From Lentzea albidocapillata subsp. violacea (GTDB lineage: Bacteria; Actinomycetota; Actinomycetes; Mycobacteriales; Pseudonocardiaceae), in NCBI RefSeq assembly GCF_900100275.1, contig NZ_FNET01000035.1, positions 1-43,595 of the forward strand: 43,595 nt of DNA, in the 5' to 3' direction. Under the pieces are notes generated by a model. That model was not told the origin of the DNA, searched no databases, and saw nothing but the letters and a program-made list of their open reading frames with translations. The position numbers were made by a program, and so were the translations under genes. Of this stretch, positions 24,007 through 31,567 are shown piece by piece (the stretch's first letter is position 1; every line of letters starts with the position of its first letter).

Positions 24007-24144
24007 TCTTGCTGTTCTGCATAGATCTTAAGTGATCGTCTGTTGATCGTGTTGCGGTGACCCTATGGAGCAGTTCTGGAGCAGGATTCTCCGGCTTGGT
24101 CGCGTCCGGGTTCGTGGATCTCGGTGTTCGTGGTGCCCCTTTGA

Positions 24145-24959
24145 CTAACGGTGTGAGGGGCAGTGGACTTGGTTATGCGGCAAGCGGTCCGGAGACGGTG
24201 GCAGGGTGATCGTGCGGGCAGACGAGGCCGTCTTCGGTGAGCCGAGCCAGCGCGTGTGGGCACTCTCGTGCAATGCACCGGTGCGTGGGTCGATGATCAG
24301 GACGCCGCGGTCGAGGTCGATGTTGTCTCGTCGCAGTCCGGTGAGTTCGCCCCAGCGGCAGCCGGTCCAGGCGGCGGTGATGATGAGCAGGCTGGCGGTC
24401 TCGCCGCCGAGTGCGGCGGCTTGTTCGGCGATGCGGAGTACTTCGGTGGGTGTTGCCCAGACGCGTTCGCGTTCGATGCGGTGGCTGCGTCGCCCTCGGC
24501 GGCGGTAGCGGCGGATGGGGTTGGTGGGGATGAGGTGTTCGTCGGCGGCGTCGGTGAGGATCATCGAGAGGACTTTGACGATGGTGGCGACGGTGGTGTT
24601 GGCGTAGCCGAGCTGCCGTAGGTCGCTGATCCATTTGTTCACGCCGAGGGCAGTGATGGCGCCCAGTGGTGTGGCGCCCCAGCGGAGCAGGATGTGACAG
24701 CGCAGGACGCTGCGGTAGTTGTCAATCGTGCGCGGGTCGAGGTCGAGCGCGGCGAACCAGGTCGTGACCCATTCGGCGACGGTGGTGCGGCCGCGGGTGG
24801 GTCGAGCAAGGTGTTGCGGCGTTGGTCGCAATCGATGTCGGCGGCGTAGTTGTCGGCTGCGCGCTGCGATGTGAAGCGGGAGATCGAGGCGGTGTGGCCG
24901 TCGCCGGTGCGGTAGCGGACTCGGCAGGACTGCATACCGATTTGTTCTGACCAAGCCAT
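24145..24959 (-). pseudogene. Decayed tyrosine integrase of the next tandem element
   Basis: Starts at ATG 24959 with MAWSEQIGMQSCRVRYRTGD, which parallels the intact island integrase (MAWTEKIGPRSWRVRYLRGD). The frame shifts near 24795. Downstream the reading continues as TVAEWVTTWFAALDLDPRTI, then AAWTGCRWGELTGLRRDN with the first catalytic Arg, and LGSPKT with the Lys. It then runs into unrelated sequence and stops at 24145, so the HxxR, His and Tyr active-site residues are missing. A frameshift plus a C-terminal deletion make it non-functional. Its placement beside the att copy matches that of the intact gene beside the first copy. Confidence 0.88.
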
Positions 24960-25141
24960 GACGACCTCCGGGTGTTGCTGGAGTGAGAGGTCTCAGTTGT
25001 GCGCCCCGAGCTTCTTGAACGCAAGCTGACCCGACAATCGGTCTTGAGGACCGGGCATCGCATCGCCCGACTCGCGGCATGAGCGGACGTGTGGCAAATC
25101 GGACGCGGCTGGTGCGCCTGGTCGATACGATGCGTGCGCCT

Positions 25142-25213
25142 CATGGAGTAGATCAGTGGTAGATCACCCCGCTCGGGACGGGGAGGGCGCGGGTTCGATT
25201 CCCGCCTCCATGT
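25142..25213 (+). tRNA. tRNA-Pro (anticodon CGG), unusual acceptor
   Basis: A full cloverleaf can be folded by eye in 72 nt. Acceptor CATGGAG/CTCCATG is 7 perfect pairs; TA fills positions 8-9; the D-stem is GATC/GATC with loop AGTGGTA. The anticodon stem is CCCCG/CGGGG with loop CTCGGGA, giving anticodon CGG. The variable loop has 5 nt. The T-arm is GCGGG, loop TTCGATT, CCCGC. The C1-G72 pair and G37 fit tRNA-Pro, but the discriminator is T instead of A, CCA is not encoded, and the rest of the acceptor is unlike normal tRNA-Pro. It ends 22 bases before the start of the 770-aa gene. It may be an accessory tRNA of a mobile element or a degenerate one. Confidence 0.75.
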
Positions 25214-25235
25214 CCGATCAGCCGTGGAGTCCGCT

Positions 25236-27548
25236 GTGTCCGATCAGATCCGCATTGCTTCGCCGGAGTATGCGACCGGTCAGTTGGCGCGGGCGTTGGC
25301 CGCGGCGGTCTCCGCGGGCACCGAGGCGGACCGCGAGCGGGCGCTGCGGAAGTCGCGCCGTTGGGAGGACATCGTCAGCGGGATGGCCGGCGGCGTGCTC
25401 ACGGTCGGTTCCCGCACCCCGGTCGCGGACACCCCGGCGTGGGTGACGCTCGAGGTCGCGCATGGTGGCTTCGCGACCGGCAGGTACCTGGCCGAGGTGC
25501 CGCTGTCCGAGGACGAGACCGCCCGCGTCGCTTCCCTCCCGGACGAGGTGCCGGGCAGCAACAAGCGGGAACGGCTCAACCTGTGGTACCTCGGCGACGA
25601 CGGTCAGGCCGAGCTCCTGGACGCTGTCCGCGCCGGGCGATTCCGGGTCGAGCTGCCAGAGGACGCGGCGCTGCCCGTTGTGGCGTTGCTTCTGGACAAG
25701 GGCTTCCCGGAGCAGGCTCTCGACCTGGTCGCCGAGTTGCGGCCGCTGATGCACCGGCTGCGGTTGACGCCGCGCTTCGAACCGATTGCCCGGCCGTCGG
25801 ACTCCGCCGTCCGGGTGGCGTCGGTGCGGGATGCCGTCGCGTCCCTGCGTGCCGTGCGGGTGCCCGAGCAGATCGCGAAGATGCGCGCCACGCTGACGGT
25901 ATGGGATCCGCTGTACGACCGGCTAGTGGCGTTGTGGTGCCGCACCGTCGACGGTGAGCCACCGCGACTCGGGGAGGACGGATCCGTGCACGGCGGCTGG
26001 CCGTGCCGGACGTGGCCCGTGGACTGGGCGGAGGCCAGGGCGCGGTGGCTCGCGGACTTCGCCGACATGTGCCGCACCGTCGCGCCCTCGGGAAGGCAGA
26101 CCAACCCGAAGAGCAACTTCGCGGTACTTCGTCGCGCGCTGGAGTCCTGCTCTCACGGCAGCGACGCGCTCACCGCGCGGGAGGTCGGCCGGATCCGCCG
26201 TGCCATCGCGAACACGGTGAGCAGCCGGGGCGCCCCGGCGGCGGCACAACGCAGCGCATGGCACGCCGCACAGACGGCGGCCGTCACGGCGCCGACGAAC
26301 GCCGCGCTGGCCGATGTGCTCGCGTCCAGGCTCGACCGGTTCCCGGCCGACGGCGGCCTGCCGTCGCTCGACGTCGCGACGACCGCAGTGTCCGAAGCGG
26401 AGACGACCGCCGAGATTCCTTGTGGCACAACGATGCCGGACAGTCTGGTGCGCAAGGCGGCGCGGGCGCTCGAGGCCCCTGCGGACGAGTTGGTGCGCCT
26501 CGGTGTGATCACCTCGGGGGAGACGCTGGCGGTCGTGCTGCCGCAGCTCACCTCGCGGCTGCTCAGCGCGGCGATCGACGACCCGGTCGTGGCGGGGCTG
26601 CACGAGCAGATCTACACGGCGTTCCGGCGCCGCCGCGGTCTGCTCCTGCTCAACCTCGAGCACCAGGTGCAGTTCACCGAGCTCCCATGGGTCCAGGCCC
26701 TTGCGCCCTGCAGGTCACCCCAGCCGGACAATGCCGCAGCCGCACATCGCGCCCTGCGACAGATCACGATGCTGGCGCTCACCGCGTTCCCGCACGCATT
26801 GCTGCCGAACCCGCTGGTGACCGAGATCAGGACGCTGGCGAAGCAAGCGGAACTGCACCTGCCGCTCGTGGAGGAGGTGGCCGCGGACATCTTCATGGGC
26901 ACGTTCACCACCAAGTGGCGCGCCGCCGCCGCGGTGGCCAGCCGTCTGCTGTCCGGCACGCTCTACGCGAACTACTACGACCTGCCCGCGAACTGGTCCG
27001 CGCCGCAGCGCACGCTCCTGCGCTGGGGCAAGAAGACCGCCGCGGACTTCACGGAGTTGTGCCGGCAGCGGGCGGGCACGTCCGGTGGCTCCGTCGCGGC
27101 CAACGGCATGCTCCTGGAACAGAGCCAGATCCTGACCACGCACAACCTCGCCGTGCTGGTCGATGCCCTGGACCTGACCGACGAGCTGCGCGAACGCGCG
27201 CCGGGACTGGCGGGGCGCACGCTCAGCTGGATCGTGCGCAGGCAGGCCCAGCGCGCGGACCACCTGCATGCGGCGCTGATCCAGGTGAAGAACACCGCGT
27301 ACGCGTGGCGACAGGCCTTGTTCCTGCTCAGCTTCTGTGAACCCACCGTGCAGATGTCGCTAGCGGTGCGGTTCAGCACTGAGGTTCGCGACATTCGGCT
27401 CGTGCCCGCGGCAGAGGGGCTCCTGCAAGTGCTCGAGGGAGATCGTTTCACACCGGCGGGAACGATGCGACGCGGCAAAGGCAGGCGGTTCCTCGGCTGG
27501 GCCGAGGGAACGAATCCGTTCCTGTTCCACGCCAGTGGCAAACGGTGA
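25236..27548 (+). CDS. Unknown 770-aa protein downstream of tRNA-Pro
   Basis: A 770-residue protein of unknown function, with no signal peptide or membrane segment. The N-terminus reads SDQIRIASPEYATGQLARAL. The chain is largely alpha-helical and rich in Ala, Leu and Arg, with Trp-rich spots (WPCRTWPVDWAEARARWL) and a conserved-looking C-terminal part (ANYYDLPANWSAPQRTLLRW, LLEQSQILTTHNLAVL, HAALIQVKNTAYAWRQALFL). The GTG at 25236 has GGAG 6 nt upstream; GTG 25224 is an alternative. A 12-position match (RTGTCCGATCAG) occurs both at the start codon and 26 bases earlier at the tRNA 3' end, suggesting a local duplication or junction. I do not recognise the family. Confidence 0.8.
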   Translation: MSDQIRIASPEYATGQLARALAAAVSAGTEADRERALRKSRRWEDIVSGMAGGVLTVGSRTPVADTPAWVTLEVAHGGFATGRYLAEVPLSEDETARVASLPDEVPGSNKRERLNLWYLGDDGQAELLDAVRAGRFRVELPEDAALPVVALLLDKGFPEQALDLVAELRPLMHRLRLTPRFEPIARPSDSAVRVASVRDAVASLRAVRVPEQIAKMRATLTVWDPLYDRLVALWCRTVDGEPPRLGEDGSVHGGWPCRTWPVDWAEARARWLADFADMCRTVAPSGRQTNPKSNFAVLRRALESCSHGSDALTAREVGRIRRAIANTVSSRGAPAAAQRSAWHAAQTAAVTAPTNAALADVLASRLDRFPADGGLPSLDVATTAVSEAETTAEIPCGTTMPDSLVRKAARALEAPADELVRLGVITSGETLAVVLPQLTSRLLSAAIDDPVVAGLHEQIYTAFRRRRGLLLLNLEHQVQFTELPWVQALAPCRSPQPDNAAAAHRALRQITMLALTAFPHALLPNPLVTEIRTLAKQAELHLPLVEEVAADIFMGTFTTKWRAAAAVASRLLSGTLYANYYDLPANWSAPQRTLLRWGKKTAADFTELCRQRAGTSGGSVAANGMLLEQSQILTTHNLAVLVDALDLTDELRERAPGLAGRTLSWIVRRQAQRADHLHAALIQVKNTAYAWRQALFLLSFCEPTVQMSLAVRFSTEVRDIRLVPAAEGLLQVLEGDRFTPAGTMRRGKGRRFLGWAEGTNPFLFHASGKR

Positions 27549-27646
27549 CCAGCCGCGCCCCGACTCGGACAGTTCCTGCCAGCACGGACACCGGCTGACC
27601 TGATTGATCACTCCACAACGGACTCGGTCGTCCTCGTGGAGGTCTT

Positions 27647-28216
27647 GTGAAGGTTTCACCCAGCCACCCCTGCCGGTGGCATCCTCGGATGCATGAGACA
27701 TGGGGCAAGGTCCTTGCAGCAACAGCCGTTCTGGTCGGTCTGGTCGCGAGCGGTCCGGCCGTGCAGGCGTCGGAGGACCCCGGCTGCGCCGCGGGAGTGA
27801 GGTTCACCTCGAACTCCACTGAGGCGGCGTCGGGGTTGCGCGTGATGTCCGTCGAAGTCGCCAACTGCGGTGCGGAAGCGTTGCAGCTCAACGCGTATCC
27901 GCAGGTGAGCCTGTTCGACGTGGATCGGCGGCGGCTGGATGTCGTCGCGATCCTCGAAGGCACCGGCATCACGATCCTCGACGGTTTCAACGACCCGCCG
28001 CAGCCGATCACCGTGCAGCCGGGGGAGACTGCCGGCAGCGCGTTCGTGTGGCGGAACACGAACACGTCGCTGGAGCCGTCGCAGGTCGCCAAGCACGTCG
28101 AATTGGCGACCGCTCCGGGCGCAGTTCAGCAACCGTTGATCGCCGTGTCGCCGCAGCGGAGCATCCACATCGACCTCGGCAGCACGGGACGGATGGGCGT
28201 TCGCGCCTGGTACTAG
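27647..28216 (+). CDS. Secreted DUF4232-like protein
   Basis: About 189 residues. A signal peptide (MHETWGKVLAATAVLVGLVASGPAVQA) is followed by a beta-sandwich-like domain: GVRFTSNSTEAASGLRVMSV, ANCGAEALQLNAYPQVSLFD, and QPITVQPGETAGSAFVWRNT. This pattern fits the actinobacterial DUF4232 family of exported proteins; function unknown. GTG 27647 has GGAGG 4 nt upstream; ATG 27689 directly before the signal peptide is the alternative. It follows the 770-aa gene by 98 bases on the same strand. Conserved cysteines (DPGCAAG, ANCGAE) could form a disulfide. Confidence 0.72.
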   Translation: MKVSPSHPCRWHPRMHETWGKVLAATAVLVGLVASGPAVQASEDPGCAAGVRFTSNSTEAASGLRVMSVEVANCGAEALQLNAYPQVSLFDVDRRRLDVVAILEGTGITILDGFNDPPQPITVQPGETAGSAFVWRNTNTSLEPSQVAKHVELATAPGAVQQPLIAVSPQRSIHIDLGSTGRMGVRAWY

Positions 28217-28434
28217 CGGTGTGAGTTCAGGTGCGCGGGTCGTGTCGGGCGTGTCAGTTCGTCCGGCGCTGCGGCGTTTCCATGTCCTGATGGCACATGT
28301 CGACCACCGCGCTCCATGCGGCAGAAGAGGACGTTGCGACCAGCGCGGTCGTGTGTCGATTCTGGCTGCGGACCGCCTTGCGGTTTAGGCGTGCTCCGCG
28401 CCTGGGGTCGCAGAGCAGGCGATAGTGTGCCGAG

Positions 28435-29048
28435 GTGCGGTTTGCGGTCAGGAGGTATCCGCTTCCCATCAGGCCGGGAGCGAAGTGGGGTTATGGCACA
28501 TCGCTGGTGGCGATTCCGGGGACTAATCGGCTCCTGTTGAGTTTGCCGTCTGGGGGTTCCCGGTCGCCGTGGTGTGTGCTGGACCTGGTCAGTGGTGTGG
28601 CCGAGCTCGGTACCGGGATGCCGGGAGATCTTCGTGCAGCGGTATTCCCCGTGGCGTCCGGGCCGGCGCAGCCGTGGGCTCTGGCGACCTTCGGCCTGTG
28701 CCGGCTAGAACTCGACCAACGGCTGCGTGTTACCGGCATTGCCCGCAAGGGAATCGGTAAGTACCAGACCGAACTCCTCGATCTCGGCCAGAATCTGCTG
28801 GGAGTCGGCCAGCGTCGAGGAAAATCATTGCTGTTGGTGTCTAAAGAGGATGGCTCGGTACGCACACGAATCCGGGTGGCCGGTGCGTGCGCCGCGACCC
28901 CGTCGATGACGGTATCGTCCGGCTGCTTGGCCCGCATTACGGCCAAGCCGCTGACCTCGATCTGGCGAGTGGCCGCATCGTCGCGCGCCATCCGTTACCG
29001 CACGGCAGTGACGCGATACACCTCGCCGCAAACGGGTCGAGCGGCTGA
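28435..29048 (+). pseudogene. Propeller-like protein gene with frameshift
   Basis: Frame one from GTG 28435 reads WGYGTSLVAIPGTNRLLLSL, WCVLDLVSGVAELGTG, LLDLGQNLLGVGQRRGKSLL and VSKEDGSVRTRIRV, like blades of a WD40/beta-propeller-type protein. Near 28885 the sensible reading moves to another frame (DPVDDGIVRLLGPHYGQAAD, LDLASGRIVARHPLPHGSDA) and stops at 29048, inside the start of an IS3 remnant. So the gene has a frameshift and its end may be cut by the insertion. A sequencing error could cause the shift, but the adjoining IS debris supports decay. Confidence 0.6.
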
Positions 29049-29707
29049 TGCGCAGCCACGAACTGCAGGGCGCGTTCCTGCGCAAGAAGTGGCGAACACT
29101 CTCGACCCGGCGTGACCCACGAGCGGCGCCGGCACCGGATCTGGTCAACAGGGACTTCACCGCCCCTGCCCCGGACCGGCTGTGGGTCGCCGACGCCACC
29201 TGCATCCCCACCGGCTAGGGCGTGTTCTGGCTCGCCGCAGTCCGTGACGCGTTCTCCAACCGGATCGTGGGCTGGAAGACCAGCGACCGCTGCGACACCA
29301 GCCTCGTGCTCGGTGCGCTGGAATACGGCATCTGGTCCCGCGAGGTCCGTGACGGGCAGCTGATCCACCACAGCGACAGAGGCTCGACCTACATCTCGAT
29401 CCGCTTCGCGCAACGCCTGGCGGACAACGGAATCCTGCCGTCGATGGGCTCGGTCGGCGACTCCTACGACAACGCGCTGATGGAGAACTTCTTCTCCACG
29501 CTGAAGATCGAGCTCGTGTACCGGAACTCGTGGCGCACCCGCGACGAGGCCGAGAACGCGATCTTCAGCTACATCGACGGCTGGTACAACACCCAGCGCA
29601 TCCAGAAAGAGCTCGGCTGGCTCAGCCCCGACGAGTACGAGGCCGCCTGGCACGCCGATCAACTCACGCCATCTATCATCCCGGCATCCCCAACCGGAGC
29701 CAGGTAA
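29035..29707 (+). pseudogene. IS3-family transposase (orfB) remnant
   Basis: The integrase core domain of an IS3 OrfB is readable: first Asp in LWVADATCIPTG, second Asp in LIHHSDRGSTY, Glu in DSYDNALMENFFSTLKIE, then YNTQRIQKELGWLSPDEYEA. The first 60-70 residues and OrfA are missing, and an in-frame TAG interrupts the chain at about 29217, between IPTG and GVFWLAAVRD. It is therefore a non-functional fragment. No terminal inverted repeats could be assigned. Confidence 0.88.
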
Positions 29708-29732
29708 CCAACCCTCCGAGTTTTCGGGGGAA

Positions 29733-29820
29733 CCTCAGCGATCGTCTGCGGCCAGACGGTGGTGATCGCGTCGGGCAGGCCGGTCAGCCCGTCGCAGACC
29801 ACTATCAGCACGCCGGCGAC
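29733..29820 (-). pseudogene. IS256-family transposase fragment
   Basis: The minus strand reads VLIVVCDGLTGLPDAITTVWPQTIAEV in two parts: VLIVVCDGLTGLP and DAITTVWPQTIAEV. This matches the D-G-L-x-G-L-P-x-A-I catalytic-core region of mutator/IS256 transposases, with the second catalytic Asp. Only about 30 residues survive between the IS3 remnant and the next partial gene. Confidence 0.7.
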
Positions 29821-29827
29821 AGACGAT

Positions 29828-30175
29828 GATCGCGTTGCGGCGAGCCGTATCGCGGACGATCTCGACCGTGTCCTGATGAGGCTGGGCAGGTGTATCACGC
29901 CGGAGGGGGCTCCGTGCTCCGGTGCGAACACGGGCCGTCCGGTGGCCGAGTCTGATGTGCCGTTGCTTCGGAAGAGCTTGAGCGAGGCAGGGATCGAGCT
30001 CGAAGTTGCTCGTCTCGCTCGTGCGGCAGATCCGGCGCCTCCGGACAGCGTGTTCTACGCCGTGCCGCTGTCCAGTGGTGGGTGTGTCGTTGGTTTCGTC
30101 ACCCACGTGCCGGGTGGTGGAGGCCAACGATCCGTGGTCGGGCAGTTGCCGGGCGGACGCTGCGCAGGTGCTTAG
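29828..30175 (+). pseudogene. 5'-truncated unknown gene
   Basis: An open frame continuing to the stop at 30175 looks coding from about 29830: RIADDLDRVLMRLGRCI, VPLLRKSLSEAGIELEVARL, VFYAVPLSSGGCVVGFVTHV. The frame is open further back to 29759, but there it overlaps the IS256 fragment, so the original 5' end is probably lost. The only sensible internal start is ATG 29876. No family recognised. Confidence 0.45.
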
Positions 30176-30194
30176 CCCCGGCCTGTCGATGTGG

Positions 30195-30650
30195 TCACGG
30201 CGTCTGTTCTGGCCAGAGGGCGATGCGCCATCGTTCGATGTCGCGGATGTTCTCGCGTTGTTCGTGGTGGCGTGCGTTGTAGGTGTCCTCGCGCCCTTCG
30301 CACGCCACCGCGCAGCTGATCGTCCCGGCGGCGGGCGCGGGCACTTCGAGGGCTGGGTGGTTTTCGGTGTCGACGAGAGCGATCGTGTTCGAGGAGCTGG
30401 TGAACGAGTACCGCGGCTGCCGGCTGAGTAGCTCCTGCGGAACGTCGGCGGCGCTGTCGAACAGTTCGAGCCTGACGTGTGCGTGGTGCTCACTGGTGAC
30501 ACTGTTGAGCCCGAGACCATCCCTGGCTGAGACGGCCAGGTCTCCGTCTGGCCCCCACTTCAGCCGGGGGTCCTCCTCGAGCTGTTGCGGGTAGCTCACG
30601 AGGTAGAACCGCGCGAAGTAGACAGGTATCGAGACCTCGTAGACAGCCAT
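30195..30650 (-). CDS. Unknown 151-aa protein
   Basis: Starts at ATG 30650 with AVYEVSIPVYFARFYLVSYP; GGGAG lies about 10 nt upstream. The chain is mixed and acidic, with HHAHVRLELFDSAADVPQEL and a polar C-terminus (YNARHHEQRENIRDIERWRI). It has no signal peptide, membrane segment or known motif. Codon use looks like a real gene. It follows a broken frame on the same strand. Confidence 0.5.
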   Translation of the reverse strand: MAVYEVSIPVYFARFYLVSYPQQLEEDPRLKWGPDGDLAVSARDGLGLNSVTSEHHAHVRLELFDSAADVPQELLSRQPRYSFTSSSNTIALVDTENHPALEVPAPAAGTISCAVACEGREDTYNARHHEQRENIRDIERWRIALWPEQTP

Positions 30651-31087
30651 CGATGCTGGACTCCCTTGCCAGCGGGGGTCTTCGGAGGCGCTGCTGCCCC
30701 TGAAGACCCCGGCATGCCGAACGCGCTAATTCTGCCAACGGACTTGCTTGTGCCGTCAGCAGCACCGGGCGCCCACAAGTCGACGTTGTCGTGGTGCAGG
30801 TACCAGCGCAGCACCGGAACGGTGCCCTCGCCCCACGGGTCCTTGCCGTACGCGCCGTGGCCGTACAGGACGTCCGCGACCGGCGAGGTGATCTCGGAGA
30901 ACATGTCCAGCCCTTGCCCGCGGCCTTGGCAGGCCCTGTGAAGCGGCTCGTGGCCACGTCGTAGTGGAGGCGGAACATTCGTGTCCGACAAACAGGCGCT
31001 GAAGGACGAAACCAATTCCGCCCGCGGCAGGCTCCTCCCCGCCAAGTGCGTCGCACGAGTGGTACCAGCGTGACCGCCGATGTCCAC
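30596..31087 (-). pseudogene. Frameshifted unknown gene
   Basis: Protein-like sequence occurs in two frames that join near 30907. One frame reads FRLHYDVATSRFTGPAKAAG and the other continues LDMFSEITSPVADVLYGHGA, YGKDPWGEGTVPVLRWYLHH, DNVDLWAPGAADGTSKSV. Neither frame alone spans the whole region. I infer a decayed gene of unknown function; the family is not recognised. Confidence 0.35.
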
Positions 31088-31149
31088 TGACGGAATGAGG
31101 GTCGCCCGGAACGGGTGGCCCTCTTTTCAGTTGAACAGGTGGCGGCGAC

Positions 31150-31497
31150 GTGCGGCCTGCGAATTCGATTCCTCTAGGGCGGGAAATCGGCCTTCGCCTT
31201 GCCCTCGGCTCACCCTTCGGAATGGGCGCGGCCGTCACCGCGCTCGCGCTCACCGCGGGTCTGCTCGCGCCACCCGTGGCGATCGCTCAGGAGCCCATGG
31301 CCGTGCTCGTTCGGCAGCGACGAGGCGATGCGCCAGTAGCTCGCGACCGGTCCGCCGAGCGCGCAGTCACAGGGTCACGCCTCGCCCGGCGCGCAGGCTC
31401 AACCGGCCTCACGATCGGCTCAGACAGTTCCGTGACCCTGCTACCCGCACGCCGATTTCGTGAACTTGATTCATGTCACCTGACACTTAATGATTAA
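31150..31497 (+). pseudogene. Orphan signal-peptide-like open frame
   Basis: The frame from GTG 31150 encodes a good export signal (GMGAAVTALALTAGLLAPPV, then AIAQEP) followed by low-complexity sequence that ends just before the subtilisin gene. It may be the N-terminal remnant of a secreted protein. The rest of 31088-31567 shows nothing else convincing; the promoter of the protease gene should be in its last 150 bases. Confidence 0.3.
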
Positions 31498-31567
31498 TTC
31501 TTCCCTGCACCTGAATGGGGGCGCACCATCTGCTGATCCTTCCCTGCATAGCAAGGAGAACGTGGTC

